Notes: a model not told the origin generated them from the sequence alone. Shown: positions 53,806-63,608, counted from the first letter of the stretch. The stretch is 64,000 nt of DNA from Leptothrix discophora (GCF_030705305.1 NZ_JAUZEE010000006.1:1-64000), one strand, 5' to 3'. Translations and numbers: made by a program.

Positions 53806-53826
53806 GAAGGGGCCTTGTGCCCCTTC
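53806..53826 (+). terminator. Rho-independent terminator after aldA
   Basis: GAAGGGGC-CTTGT-GCCCCTTC stem-loop followed by TTTCGTTTC. It ends the Rieske-PQQ-aldA unit, before the convergent acyl-CoA ligase gene. Confidence 0.75.
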
Positions 53827-54002
53827 TTTCGTTTCGGGCCCGACCTTCCGGGTCCGACATCGTCGTTGCGGCCCCGACATCGTCCTGCCGGTCCTCGCGC
53901 TGGCACCGACCCGCAACAAGGCCCGCGCGGCGGAGCCGGCGGGCCTGGAAGACGAGGTGTCGAACGTCAGGACGGCCTGCGCCGCCGCTGGAGGGCCTTC
54001 AT

Positions 54003-55592
54003 TCAGGCATGGGACTGGGCGGCCAGGCGGTCACGCAGCACGCGGTGCAGGATCTTGCCGGTCGCCGTGCGGGGCATCTCGGTCTCGGCCACGAAGCGGA
54101 TCGCCTGCGGGCGCTTGTAGCCGGCCATGCGGCTGCGGCACCACTGCAGGATCTCCTGCTCGGTGGTCGCCTGGCCCTCGTGCAGCACGACCACCGCCTC
54201 GACCGCCTCGCCCCACTTGTCGTGCGGCACGCCGATCACGGCGACGTCCTTGATCATGGGGTGCGTGCCGAGGATGCTCTCGACCTCCGACGGGTACACG
54301 TTCTCGCCGCCGCTGATGATCATGTTGCTCTTGCGGTCGACCAGCGTGATGTAGCCGTCGGCGTCGCGCAGGGCCATGTCGCCGACCGAGCACCAGGCGC
54401 CGCGGAAGGCCTCGGCGGTCTTCTCGGGGTTCTTCCAGTAGCCGTCGAAGACATAGGGCGTGCGCGAGTACAGCTCGCCGACCTCGCCGTCGGCAACCTC
54501 GCGCCCTTGCGCGTCCAGCAGCCGGATCGCGCCGGAACCGGCCCATTCGCGGCCGACCGTGCCGAGCCGGTCGATCTGTTCCTCGGGCCGCAGCAGCGTG
54601 ACCCAGCCGGCCTCGGTCGAGCCGTACAGCTCGTAGAGCCGGCCGTTGCGGAAGTGCTGGAGGATGGCCAGCTTGGTGTCGCGCCGGGCCGGGGCCGACG
54701 AGATCATCAGCTTCTCGACCGCGCCGACGTCGTGGCGCGCCTTCACCTCGGCCGGCAGGGCCAGCATCATGATGTAGTGGGTCGGCACCAGCGAGGTGAA
54801 GGTCACGCGCTCGCGTGCCAGCGTGGCCAGCAGCGCCTCGGGGTCGAAGCTCTTGCGGTCGTCGATCACGCAGGTCGCGCCCAGGTGCGTGAAGGTGTGG
54901 CTGAAGTACAGCGAGTTGGCATGGCACATCGGCATCACCAGCAGGGCGGTGTCGTGGCGCGTGAAGCCCATCTCCAGGGCGGTCGCCAGGGCGATCAGCG
55001 TGTTGCCCTCGTGGCTGCGCACGGCGCCCTTGGGGCGGCCGGTGGTGCCCGAGGTGTACATCAGCGCGCAGGGGTCGGCCGGGCGCACGTCCTCGACCTC
55101 GGCGGCCAGGGCGGCCGGGCTGACCGAGCCGATCAGCGCCTCGTAGCCTTGCCAGCCCGAGGGCGTCGCGGCCTGCGGCACGGCGGTCGAGAAATGGATC
55201 CAGCCGCGCGGGGCGATGGTCTTGAGCTCCTCGCGCAGCGGCGTCACGCGGTCCAGCAGGTCGTCCTGCACGATGAAGGCGCGGGCCTCGCAGTGCTCGG
55301 CGATGTAGGCGATCTCCGGTGCCGTCAGGCGGAAGTTGATCGGCACGGCGACCAGCCCGGCGCGGGCCAGCGCGGCATACATCTCCATCCATTCGACGCA
55401 GTTGTAGGCCAGCAGCGCGACCCGGTCGCCCTTGGCCAGCCCCAGCTCGCGCAGGCCGGCGGACAGCCGGGTGGCGCGCTCGTGCCATTGCAGGAAGGTG
55501 AGCGAGCGCCGCGAGTCGCGGGCACCGAGCTTGTGCGGGTGCAGGCGGGCGTGGGTGGCCACGGCATCCGCCACGGTGAGCAGGTGGTTCAT
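54003..55592 (-). CDS. Acyl-CoA synthetase (AMP-forming, long/medium-chain fatty acid-CoA ligase type)
   Basis: ANL-family adenylating enzyme of 529 residues. The ATP-binding P-loop is MYTSGTTGRPKGAV, followed by YELYGSTEAGW, the hinge region YITLVDRKSNMIISGGENV and the catalytic Lys in PRTATGKILHRVLR. ATG 55592 has GGAGACTTCC upstream. It is divergent from the TRAP transporter across a 247-base region with two operator copies. It probably activates an imported carboxylic acid, or that made by AldA, to its CoA ester. Confidence 0.9.
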   Translation of the reverse strand: MNHLLTVADAVATHARLHPHKLGARDSRRSLTFLQWHERATRLSAGLRELGLAKGDRVALLAYNCVEWMEMYAALARAGLVAVPINFRLTAPEIAYIAEHCEARAFIVQDDLLDRVTPLREELKTIAPRGWIHFSTAVPQAATPSGWQGYEALIGSVSPAALAAEVEDVRPADPCALMYTSGTTGRPKGAVRSHEGNTLIALATALEMGFTRHDTALLVMPMCHANSLYFSHTFTHLGATCVIDDRKSFDPEALLATLARERVTFTSLVPTHYIMMLALPAEVKARHDVGAVEKLMISSAPARRDTKLAILQHFRNGRLYELYGSTEAGWVTLLRPEEQIDRLGTVGREWAGSGAIRLLDAQGREVADGEVGELYSRTPYVFDGYWKNPEKTAEAFRGAWCSVGDMALRDADGYITLVDRKSNMIISGGENVYPSEVESILGTHPMIKDVAVIGVPHDKWGEAVEAVVVLHEGQATTEQEILQWCRSRMAGYKRPQAIRFVAETEMPRTATGKILHRVLRDRLAAQSHA

Positions 55593-55668
55593 GGAAGTCT
55601 CCGGATGAGGGTGGCGCGCGCGTCGCGGCGCGGCACGCAGGACAGCCTGACGGCGATGCGCCGATGTT

Positions 55669-55687
55669 AGAACTCTGAATTCAGAAC
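55669..55687. promoter_or_regulatory. Palindromic operator, copy 3
   Basis: AGAACTCTGAATTCAGAAC, identical over 19 bases to copy 1 at 49493. It lies in the divergent promoter region, 77 bases before the acyl-CoA ligase start. Confidence 0.75.
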
Positions 55688-55711
55688 GCGATTCGGGATT
55701 CCACCAAAAAA

Positions 55712-55730
55712 GGAACTCTGAATTCAGAAT
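55712..55730. promoter_or_regulatory. Palindromic operator, copy 4
   Basis: GGAACTCTGAATTCAGAAT, 43 bases from copy 3 and 110 before the TRAP solute-binding gene. It retains the perfect 12-bp core. Confidence 0.75.
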
Positions 55731-55839
55731 ACGATTGCGCCAGATCGGGACGGAAGGCCGTCCCGCCGACCTGCCGCAGCGCGGCGCCCGACCCCCGACA
55801 CGCGATACGCGATACGCGACACCGCCACAGGAGACGAAG

Positions 55840-56859
55840 ATGGAACTGACCCGCAGACACTTTCTGGCCAGCAGCGCCGCCACCGGACTGGCCGCCTGCA
55901 GCGGCGTCGCGCTGGCGCAGGGCGGCCGGGCGGCCGAGTTCAAGCTGAAGCTGGGCACCGACCTGCCGGCCACGCACTCGGTCAACGTGCGGCTGCAGGA
56001 GGCGATTGCCGCCATCGCGGCGGAGTCCAAGGGACGCGTGGCCATCGAGCTGTTCCCGAACAACCAGCTGGGCAGCGACTCGGACATGATGTCGCAGATC
56101 CGCTCCGGCGCCCTGGAGCTGGCAACCTTCCCCGGCACGGTCATGTCGACGCTGATCCCGGTCACCGCCATCAGCGGCGTGGGCTTCGCCTTCAGCGGCT
56201 ACGACAAGGTCTGGGCGGCGATGGACGGCGCGGTCGGCAACCACATCCGCGCCGGCATCGAGAAGATCGGCCTGGTGCCGTTCTCGACCGTCTGGGACAA
56301 CGGCTTCCGCCAGATCACCACCAGCACCCGGCCGATCCGCACGCCCGAGGACCTGAAGAACTTCAAGATCCGCGTGCCGGTCGTGCCGCTGTGGGTGTCG
56401 ATGTTCAAGACCATCGGCGCCGCACCGGTCAGCCTGCCGCTGGCCGAGGCCTACCAGGCCCTGCAGACCAAGGTCGCCGACGGCCAGGAGAACCCGCTGG
56501 CGCTGATCGAGTCGGCCAAGTTCTACGAGGTCCAGAAGTACTGCTCGCTGACCAACCACTCGTGGGACGGCTTCTGGTTCGTCGCCGGCGGCAAGGTCTG
56601 GAAGACCCTCCCGGCCGACCTGCAGCAGGTCATCACGCGCCACATCAACGCCGCCGCGCGCAAGCAGCGCGACGACATCGCGCGGGCCAACGTCGACCTC
56701 CAGAAGCAGCTGGAGGCGAAGGGCCTGGTCTTCAACGCGGTCGACAACTCGGCCTTCCAGAAGGCGCTGTCGACCGGCGGCTTCTACGCGCAGGCCAAGG
56801 AGAAGTTCGGCCCCGAGGCCTGGGCGCTGCTGCAGCAGTTCGCCGGCCAGATCGGCTGA
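55840..56859 (+). CDS. TRAP transporter solute-binding protein (DctP family)
   Basis: Periplasmic binding protein of 339 residues. It has a Tat-type signal (TRRHFLASSAATGLAACSG) and the DctP core blocks IELFPNNQLGSDSDMMSQIRSG, FRQITTSTRPIRTPEDLKNFKIRVP and the conserved Arg/Asn ligand region. TRAP binding proteins usually take carboxylates, including hydroxy- and keto-acids. ATG 55840 has a CAGGAGA ribosome site. The membrane component starts 10 bases after its stop. Confidence 0.92.
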   Translation: MELTRRHFLASSAATGLAACSGVALAQGGRAAEFKLKLGTDLPATHSVNVRLQEAIAAIAAESKGRVAIELFPNNQLGSDSDMMSQIRSGALELATFPGTVMSTLIPVTAISGVGFAFSGYDKVWAAMDGAVGNHIRAGIEKIGLVPFSTVWDNGFRQITTSTRPIRTPEDLKNFKIRVPVVPLWVSMFKTIGAAPVSLPLAEAYQALQTKVADGQENPLALIESAKFYEVQKYCSLTNHSWDGFWFVAGGKVWKTLPADLQQVITRHINAAARKQRDDIARANVDLQKQLEAKGLVFNAVDNSAFQKALSTGGFYAQAKEKFGPEAWALLQQFAGQIG

Positions 56860-56869
56860 GGCGCACGAC

Positions 56870-58756
56870 ATGAGCGCCGTCATCACCCCCGCTGCGGGAC
56901 TGGACGTTCCGGCCCTGCCGGCCTCGGCGCTGCGCCGGGGCGCGGCCGGGCTGGACAGGATCCTCGGCTCGACCCTCGAGGCGGGCGCCGGCCTGCTGAT
57001 CGTGGCCGAGATCGCCATCCTGTTCGCGGGCGTGGTGGCGCGCTACTTCCTGGACACGCCGCTGGTCTGGTCGGACGAGGCCGCCTCGCTGCTGTTCCTG
57101 TGGCTGGCCTGCCTGGGCGCGGTGGTGGCCTTCCGGCGCGGCGAGCACATGCGCATGACCGCGCTGGTGGCCAGTCTGCCACCGTCGTCGCGGGCCTTCC
57201 TCGACACGGTGGCGACGGTCGCCTCCATCACCTTCCTGGCGCTCAACGTCTGGCCGGCCTGGGAGCATGCGGTCGACGAGGCGATCGTGACGACGCCGGC
57301 ACTCGACATCTCGGCGGCCTGGCGCGTGTCCGCCCTGCCGGTCGGCCTGGCGCTGATGGCGCTGATGGCGCTGCTGCGGCTGGTCACCACCGCCCGCACG
57401 GCCCACGTCGCCGGTGCGGTCGCGACGACCGTCCTGGCCTGCGGCCTGCTGGTCGCCGCGCGGCCGCTGTTCCAGGACCTGGGGCAGCTCAACCTGGTGA
57501 TCTTCTTCGTCGGCATCACCGCGGTGACGGTGCTGATCGGCGTGCCGATCGCGGTCAGCTTCGGCCTGGCCACCTTCGGCTTCCTGTCGCTGACGACGAA
57601 CCTGCCGGTCGGCGTCATCGTCGGCCGCATGGACGAGGGCATGTCGCACATCGTGCTGCTGTCGGTGCCGCTGTTCGTCTTCCTGGGCCTGCTCATCGAG
57701 ATGACCGGCATGGCCCGCGCGATGGTCGCCTTCCTGGCCGCCCTGCTGGGCCATGTGCGTGGCGGCCTGCAGTACGTGATGCTGGGCGCGATGTACCTGG
57801 TCTCAGGCATCTCGGGCTCCAAGGTCGCCGACATGGCGGCGGTCGCGCCGGTGCTGTTCCCGGAGATGCGCCAGCGTGGCGCCCGCGACGGTGACCTGGT
57901 CGCGCTGCTGTCGGCCAGCGGCGCGCAGACCGAGACCATCCCGCCCAGCCTGGTGCTGATCACGATCGGCTCGGTCACCGGCGTGTCGATCGCCGCGCTG
58001 TTCACCGGTGGCATGCTGCCCGGCCTGGTGATGGGCGTGGCGCTGTGCGCGGTGATCGGCTGGCGCTACCGCGGCGAGGACCTGTCGCACGTGCGCCGGG
58101 CCAGCCTGCCAGTGATCGGCCAGGCGCTGCTGGTGGCGCTGCCGGCCATCGCGCTGCCCTTCATCATCCGCGCGGCGGTGGTCAACGGCGTGGCCACGGC
58201 CACCGAGGTGTCGACGCTGGGCATCGCCTACGCGCTGCTGGCCGGCCTGCTGATCTACCGCCAGAAGGACTGGTCGCGCATCGGCCCGATGCTGGTCGAG
58301 ACGGCGGCGCTGTCGGGCGCCATCCTCTTCATCATCGGCACCGCCACCGGCATGGCCTGGTCGCTGACGCAGTCGGGCTTCTCGCGCGGGCTGGCGCAGG
58401 CGATGGCCTCGCTGCCGGGCGGCCCGGGCATGTTCCTGGCCGTGTCCATCGTCGCCTTCGTGATCCTGGGCAGCGTGCTGGAGGGCATCCCCGCCATCGT
58501 GCTGTTCGGCCCGCTGCTGTTCCCGATCGCCCGCCAGGTCGGCGTGCACGAGGTGCACTACGCGATGGTGGTGGTGCTGGCCATGGGCGTGGGCCTGTTC
58601 GCGCCGCCCTTCGGCGTGGGCTACTACGCCGCCTGCGCGATCGGCCGGGTCGACCCGAAGGACGGCATGCGGCCGATCGTCGGCTACGTGCTGGCGCTGC
58701 TGGCCGGCCTGGCGCTGGTCGCGGCCGTGCCGTGGATCTCGACCGGCTTCCTCTGA
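56870..58756 (+). CDS. Fused TRAP transporter permease (DctQ-DctM)
   Basis: 628-residue membrane protein joining the small four-helix DctQ subunit (about residues 30-190, with WSDEAASLLFLWLACLGAVVAFRRGEHM) to the 12-helix DctM subunit (from about residue 200; PIAVSFGLATFGFL, GISGSKVADMAAVAPVLFPEM, FAPPFGVGYYAACAIG). Fusion of the two is common. With the upstream binding protein it makes a complete sodium-coupled carboxylate importer. Confidence 0.93.
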   Translation: MSAVITPAAGLDVPALPASALRRGAAGLDRILGSTLEAGAGLLIVAEIAILFAGVVARYFLDTPLVWSDEAASLLFLWLACLGAVVAFRRGEHMRMTALVASLPPSSRAFLDTVATVASITFLALNVWPAWEHAVDEAIVTTPALDISAAWRVSALPVGLALMALMALLRLVTTARTAHVAGAVATTVLACGLLVAARPLFQDLGQLNLVIFFVGITAVTVLIGVPIAVSFGLATFGFLSLTTNLPVGVIVGRMDEGMSHIVLLSVPLFVFLGLLIEMTGMARAMVAFLAALLGHVRGGLQYVMLGAMYLVSGISGSKVADMAAVAPVLFPEMRQRGARDGDLVALLSASGAQTETIPPSLVLITIGSVTGVSIAALFTGGMLPGLVMGVALCAVIGWRYRGEDLSHVRRASLPVIGQALLVALPAIALPFIIRAAVVNGVATATEVSTLGIAYALLAGLLIYRQKDWSRIGPMLVETAALSGAILFIIGTATGMAWSLTQSGFSRGLAQAMASLPGGPGMFLAVSIVAFVILGSVLEGIPAIVLFGPLLFPIARQVGVHEVHYAMVVVLAMGVGLFAPPFGVGYYAACAIGRVDPKDGMRPIVGYVLALLAGLALVAAVPWISTGFL

Positions 58757-58822
58757 CCGCAGCGATCTGCCTGAACCCCTGACCCACCCGATCCACCTGA
58801 CCCGCCCCGGCGGCCCCCCGCG

Positions 58823-60559
58823 ATGACCAACCCCCAGATCTCCGAACGCAGCGCCGCCGCGCTGGTGGCGCGCTTCCTGAAGGCGCGTGGCGTGGACCGC
58901 GTGTTCGCGCTCTGCGGCGGCCACATCATGCCGATGTGGATGCGCCTGGACGCCGAAGGCATCCGCATCGTCGACGTGCGCGACGAGCGTGCCGCCGTCT
59001 ACATGGCCCATGCCCATGCCGAGCTGACCGGCGGGCTGGGCGTGGCGATGGTGACGGCCGGCCCCGGCGTGACCAACGCGATGACCGGCATCGCCAATGC
59101 CTACGTCGCCCGTGCGCCGGTGCTGGTGCTCAGCGGCACGCCGCCGCGCGCGCAGGAAAACCGCGGCGCGTTGCAGGACATGGTCCACACCGACTTCGTG
59201 CGGCCGCTGACCCGCTACGCCCGCACCGTGCGCGAGCCTGAACTGGTGCTGCAGGAGCTGGACGAGGCGGTCGCCCGCGCCCTCGGCGAGGCCGGCGGCG
59301 AGCCCGGCCCGGCCTACCTGGACTTCCCGGTCGACACGCTGCGCGCCGATGTGCCGGCCGCCGTGCAGCTGCCCGAGCTGCTGGCGCCCAAGCCGCGCCA
59401 TCGCCTGCGCCCGGAGCCGGAAGCGATCGACGCGGCGGTCGAGCTGCTGTGGTCGGCGAAGCGGCCGCTGGTCATCTCCGGCCGGGGTGCCAAGGGTGCC
59501 GGCCCGCAGCTGACCCGCCTGCTGGACGCGCTGGGTGCGCTCTACCTCGACACCGGCGAGAGCCGCGGCCTGGTGGCCGAGGACCATCCCGGCGTCGTCG
59601 CGGCGATGCGCGGCTCGGTCATGGCCGAGGCCGACGTGATCCTGACCGTTGGCCGCCGGCTCGACTTCCAGCTCGCCTACGGCTCGCCGGCGGTGTTCGG
59701 TGCGGCCCGCTTCGTGCGCATTGCCGACTGCGCGGCCGAGCTGCGCGACAACCGACGGGGCGCGGCCGAGATCCTGGCCACGCCGGCCGAGGCGCTGGCC
59801 GCGCTGGTCGAACGGGCGGGCGATCGACCGCCGGCGGTCGACCGCGACTGGGCCCGCAGCGTGCGCGAGAAGCACCAGGCGCGGGCTGACAAGCTGGTCG
59901 CCTCGATGCGCCAGGCGCCGGACGGCCCGGACGGCCTGATGCACCCGAACCGCCTGATCGCCGCGCTGCGCGAGGCCCTGCCGGCCGATGCCATCGTGGT
60001 GGCCGACGGCGGCGACTTCCTGAGCTTCGCGCGGGTCGGCCTGCCGGCCTCGACCTACCTCGATCCGGGCTCGCTCGGCTGCATCGGCGTGGGCACGCCC
60101 TTCGGCGTGGCGGCCAGCCTGGCCTGCCCGGGCCGCACCGTGGTGGTCGCCACCGGCGACGGCGCCTTCGGCTTCAACGCGATGGAGATCGACACCGCCG
60201 CACGCCACCACGCGCCGCTGCTGATCGTGGTGGCCAACAACGGCAGCTGGGCCATCGAGGTGCGCGACCAGCAGGAGACCCACGGCAAGGTGGTCGGCAC
60301 GCGGCTGCAGTTCGCCGACCATGCCGGCATGGCGCGCGCCTTCGGCCTGCATGCCGAGCGCGTCATGCAGGCGGCCGACCTGGGCCCGGCGATCGCCCGG
60401 GCGCTGGCGGCCGTGGCCGACGGGCAGGCTGCGCTGCTTGACGTCTTGGTGACACCCGATGCAGCCTCTTCCGATGCAAAGTCGGGGCTGGCCTGGGTGC
60501 CCGACCTGCAGGCGCTGGGCGCCTGGGACGAGGCCGAGCGGGCCTGGCGGCGCGGCTGA
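58823..60559 (+). CDS. ThDP-dependent enzyme (acetolactate synthase / 2-hydroxyacyl-CoA lyase-like)
   Basis: Three-domain thiamine-diphosphate enzyme of 578 residues. The catalytic Glu55 is in VRDERAAVYMAHAHAE. The middle domain has the Rossmann-like block RPLVISGRGAKGAG. The ThDP/Mg2+ motif is GDGAFGFNAMEIDTAARH...VVANN. Such sequences include acetolactate synthase, oxalyl-CoA decarboxylase and 2-hydroxyacyl-CoA lyase. The neighbouring CoA ligase and acyl-CoA dehydrogenase favour an acyl-CoA lyase or decarboxylase over acetolactate synthase. No regulatory subunit gene is adjacent. Confidence 0.8.
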   Translation: MTNPQISERSAAALVARFLKARGVDRVFALCGGHIMPMWMRLDAEGIRIVDVRDERAAVYMAHAHAELTGGLGVAMVTAGPGVTNAMTGIANAYVARAPVLVLSGTPPRAQENRGALQDMVHTDFVRPLTRYARTVREPELVLQELDEAVARALGEAGGEPGPAYLDFPVDTLRADVPAAVQLPELLAPKPRHRLRPEPEAIDAAVELLWSAKRPLVISGRGAKGAGPQLTRLLDALGALYLDTGESRGLVAEDHPGVVAAMRGSVMAEADVILTVGRRLDFQLAYGSPAVFGAARFVRIADCAAELRDNRRGAAEILATPAEALAALVERAGDRPPAVDRDWARSVREKHQARADKLVASMRQAPDGPDGLMHPNRLIAALREALPADAIVVADGGDFLSFARVGLPASTYLDPGSLGCIGVGTPFGVAASLACPGRTVVVATGDGAFGFNAMEIDTAARHHAPLLIVVANNGSWAIEVRDQQETHGKVVGTRLQFADHAGMARAFGLHAERVMQAADLGPAIARALAAVADGQAALLDVLVTPDAASSDAKSGLAWVPDLQALGAWDEAERAWRRG

Positions 60560-60596
60560 CCCGCCCACGACCGACGACACACCGGAACACCACACC

Positions 60597-61790
60597 ATGG
60601 ACGCCATGCTGACCCCCGAACTGAGCGCGCTGCAGGCGCGCATCCGCACCTTCATCGCCGACCAGGTCATCCCGCTGGAGGGCGATCCGCGCGGCGGCGC
60701 CCACGGGCCGGACGAGTCGCTGCGCCGGGAGCTGATCGAGCGGGCCCGCCGCGCCGAGCTGCTGTCGCCGCATGCGGCGCGCCGCTACGGCGGCCTGGGC
60801 CTGAGCCACGTCGGCCGGGCGGTCGCCTTCGAGGAGGCCGGCTACTCGATGCTGGGCCCGGTCGCGCTGAATGTCTTCGCGCCCGACGAGGGCAACATGC
60901 ACCTGCTGGAGGAGGTCGCCACGCCGGCCCAGAAGGAACAGTGGCTGCGGCCGATGGCCGAGGGCCACATCCGCTCCTGCTTCTGCATGACCGAGCCGGC
61001 GCCGGGCGCGGGCTCGGACCCGTCGATGCTGGCGACGACCGCCGTGCCGTACCAGGACGCCAGCGGCGAGGGCTACGTCATCAACGGCCTGAAGTGGTTC
61101 ATCACCGGGGCCGACGGCGCCCGCCTGGCCATCATCATGGCCATGGTCCCGCAGGTCGGCGCGACCATGTTCCTGGCCGACATGGCCACGCCGGGCATCA
61201 CGCTCGAACGCAACATGGACACGCTCGACCGCTGCTTCCCGGGCGGCCACGGCGTGGTCCGCTTCAGCGGCCTGCGGGTGCCGGCCTCGGCCATCCTCGG
61301 CGAGCTGGGCCAGGGCTTCCGCTATGCCCAGGTGCGACTGTCGCCGGCCCGCCTGACGCACTGCATGCGCTGGCTGGGCGCGGCCCGCCGGGCCCACGAC
61401 ATCGCGGTGGCCTATGCCCGCACCCGCATGGCCTTCGGCAAGCCGATCGGCCAGCACGAGGGCGTCGGCTTCCAGCTGGCCGACAACGAGATGGACCTGC
61501 ACGTCGCGCGCCTGACCATCCACCACTGCGCCCAGGTGCTGGACGCCGGCCACCTCGGCCTGCACGAGTCCAGCCGCGCCAAGGTGATCGTCTCCGAGGC
61601 GGTCTGGCGGGTGGCCGACCGCTGCGTCCAGGTGCTGGGCGGGCAGGGCGTCACCGGCGAGACGGTGGTCGCCCGCATCTTTGCCGACATGCGCGCCTTC
61701 CGCATCTACGACGGCCCGAGCGAGGTGCACCGCTGGAGCCTGGCCAAGCACATCATCAAGGGCCATCGCCCGGCCGGGACGGCGGCATGA
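60597..61790 (+). CDS. Acyl-CoA dehydrogenase family protein
   Basis: FAD-dependent dehydrogenase of 397 residues. The FAD/substrate blocks are FCMTEPAPGAGSDPS and YVINGLKWFITGADGARL; the C-terminal helices include LGGQGVTGETVVARIFADMRAFRIYDGPSEVHR. The sequence resembles the ACAD10/11-like group, which often pairs with an APH-like kinase such as the one two genes downstream. ATG 60597 was chosen; 60606 is an alternative. The stop overlaps the SDR start by four bases. Confidence 0.9.
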   Translation: MDAMLTPELSALQARIRTFIADQVIPLEGDPRGGAHGPDESLRRELIERARRAELLSPHAARRYGGLGLSHVGRAVAFEEAGYSMLGPVALNVFAPDEGNMHLLEEVATPAQKEQWLRPMAEGHIRSCFCMTEPAPGAGSDPSMLATTAVPYQDASGEGYVINGLKWFITGADGARLAIIMAMVPQVGATMFLADMATPGITLERNMDTLDRCFPGGHGVVRFSGLRVPASAILGELGQGFRYAQVRLSPARLTHCMRWLGAARRAHDIAVAYARTRMAFGKPIGQHEGVGFQLADNEMDLHVARLTIHHCAQVLDAGHLGLHESSRAKVIVSEAVWRVADRCVQVLGGQGVTGETVVARIFADMRAFRIYDGPSEVHRWSLAKHIIKGHRPAGTAA

Positions 61791-62557
61791 CGGTGGATCG
61801 ACTCTCGCTGGCCGGCCGCGTCGCGCTGGTGACCGGCGCGTCCAGCGGCCTGGGCCGGCACTTCGCCGGCGTGCTGTCGCAGGCCGGCGCGACGGTGGTG
61901 CTGGCCGCCCGCCGGCTCGACAGGCTCGACGAGGCGGTGGCGCAGATCCGCGACCGGGGCCAGGCGGCCCAGGCCGTCGCGCTGGACGTCACCGACGCGG
62001 CCAGCGTCAAGGCCGCCTTCGACACGCTGGCCGAGCGCGGCCTGTGCGCCGACGTGCTCGTCAACAACGCCGGCGTGGCGGTCTCGCGCCCGCTGCTGGC
62101 GCAGACCGAGGCCGACTGGGACGGCGTCGTCGACACCAACCTCAAGGGCGCCTGGCTGGTCGCGCAGGAAGCGGCGCGGCGGCTGGTGGCGGCCGGCAAG
62201 CCCGGCAGCATCGTCAACGTCGCCTCGATCACCGGCGAGCGGGTGGCCGGCGGCGTCGCGCCCTACTGCGCCTCCAAGGCCGGCCTGATCCAGCTGACCA
62301 AGGCGATGGCGCTGGAGCTGGCGCGCGTGGGCATCCGCGTCAACGCGCTGGCGCCGGGCTATGTCTCGACCGAGCTGAACCAGGACTTCCTCGCATCGGG
62401 TGCCGGCGAACGGCTGCGCGCGCGCATCCCGCAGCAGCGCTTCGGCCGCGTCGAGGACCTCGACGGCCCGCTGCTGCTGCTGGCCAGCGAGGCCGGCGCC
62501 TACGTCACCGGCAGCGTGCTGGCGGTCGACGGCGGGCATCTCGTCAGCAGCCTGTGA
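61787..62557 (+). CDS. Short-chain dehydrogenase/reductase
   Basis: Classical SDR of 256 residues. The nucleotide motif is [13 protein letters not shown], with NNAG, the catalytic Ser in NVASITGE and YCASK for Tyr/Lys. The C-terminal [12 protein letters not shown] block is present. In this context it probably oxidises or reduces a hydroxyacyl-CoA or its free acid. It is translationally coupled to the dehydrogenase (ATGA). Substrate unknown. Confidence 0.9.
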   Translation: MTVDRLSLAGRVALVTGASSGLGRHFAGVLSQAGATVVLAARRLDRLDEAVAQIRDRGQAAQAVALDVTDAASVKAAFDTLAERGLCADVLVNNAGVAVSRPLLAQTEADWDGVVDTNLKGAWLVAQEAARRLVAAGKPGSIVNVASITGERVAGGVAPYCASKAGLIQLTKAMALELARVGIRVNALAPGYVSTELNQDFLASGAGERLRARIPQQRFGRVEDLDGPLLLLASEAGAYVTGSVLAVDGGHLVSSL

Positions 62558-62576
62558 ATCCACCGATCCGAGCGAC

Positions 62577-63608
62577 ATGAGCAGCCCCATCGCCCCTCCC
62601 GATCCCGTCCTGCTGGCCGACTGGCTGCGCGCCCACGTGCGGCCCTTCCACGGCTCGGTGCAGGTCCAGCCGCTGACCGGCGGCCAGTCCAACCCGACCT
62701 ACCGCGTGCAGGCCGGCGAGCACCAGTGGGTGCTGCGCCGCAAGCCGCCCGGCGTGCTGCTGACCTCGGCCCATGCGATCGAGCGCGAGCACCGTGTCAT
62801 GTCCGCGCTGGCCGGCAGTGCCGTGCCGGTGCCTGCCATGCATGTGCTGTGCGAGGACGCGGCGGTGATCGGCTCGCCCTTCTACGTCATGGACTACGTC
62901 GAGGGCCGCGTCTTCGCCAGCCCTGACCTGCCCGGCCTCGCGCCGGCCGAACGTGGGGCGATCTTCGACGAGATGAACCGCGTCGTCGCCGCGCTGCATG
63001 GCGTGGACGTGCAGGCCGTCGGCCTGGCCGACTACGGCCGGCCGCAGAACTACCTGGCCCGCCAGCTCGACCGCTGGACCCGCCAATACCGCGCCAGCGA
63101 GACCGAGCGCCACGAGCCGATGGAGCACCTGATCGATTGGCTGCAGGCCCATCGGCCGGACGACGAGGAGGTCTCGCTGGTGCATGGCGACTTCCGCATC
63201 GACAACCTCATCTTCCACCCCACCGAGCCGCGCGTGCTGGCCGTGCTGGACTGGGAGCTGTCGACGCTGGGCCATCCGCTGGTCGACTTCGCCTACCACC
63301 TGATGACCTGGCGGGTCACGCCCGAGGAGTTCCGCGGCCTCAAGGGCCATGACCTCGCGGCGCTGGGCATCCCGGACGAGGCGGCCTATGTGGCGGCCTA
63401 TGCGCGCCGCAGCGGCCGGGCCAGCCTGCCCCACCTGGACTACCACCTGGCCTTCAACATGTTCCGCATGGCCGCGATCCTGCAGGGCATCCTGGCCCGG
63501 GCGCTGCAGGGCAGCGCGGCCAGCGCGGACGCCGAGCGCACCGGCCGGCAGGCGCGTCCGATGGCCGAGGCCGGCTGGCGACTGGTGCAGCAGCTGGCGG
63601 CGAGCTGA
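62577..63608 (+). CDS. APH-like phosphotransferase (acyl-CoA kinase candidate)
   Basis: Aminoglycoside-phosphotransferase-fold kinase of 343 residues. N-lobe [13 protein letters not shown] and WVLRRKPPG (ATP-binding Lys), catalytic loop [14 protein letters not shown] and metal Asp in [12 protein letters not shown]. Homologues fused or adjacent to acyl-CoA dehydrogenases (ACAD10/11, and LvaA in Pseudomonas levulinate use) phosphorylate 4-hydroxyacyl-CoA. That role fits the preceding ACAD and SDR genes but is inferred. An aminoglycoside-resistance role is unlikely. Confidence 0.88.
   Translation: MSSPIAPPDPVLLADWLRAHVRPFHGSVQVQPLTGGQSNPTYRVQAGEHQWVLRRKPPGVLLTSAHAIEREHRVMSALAGSAVPVPAMHVLCEDAAVIGSPFYVMDYVEGRVFASPDLPGLAPAERGAIFDEMNRVVAALHGVDVQAVGLADYGRPQNYLARQLDRWTRQYRASETERHEPMEHLIDWLQAHRPDDEEVSLVHGDFRIDNLIFHPTEPRVLAVLDWELSTLGHPLVDFAYHLMTWRVTPEEFRGLKGHDLAALGIPDEAAYVAAYARRSGRASLPHLDYHLAFNMFRMAAILQGILARALQGSAASADAERTGRQARPMAEAGWRLVQQLAAS

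Noticed and set aside
50292-53906. 1200-codon antisense frame over the PQQ dehydrogenase and aldA
   Set aside because: The plus-strand proteins are clear family members with ribosome sites; the antisense product has no recognisable domain.
58823-60559. Biosynthetic acetolactate synthase large subunit
   Set aside because: No small subunit gene is adjacent and the context is catabolic with CoA enzymes; biosynthesis is less likely though not excluded.
62577-63608. Aminoglycoside resistance gene
   Set aside because: The APH fold is shared with acyl-CoA-linked kinases, and the ACAD/SDR neighbours favour a metabolic role.
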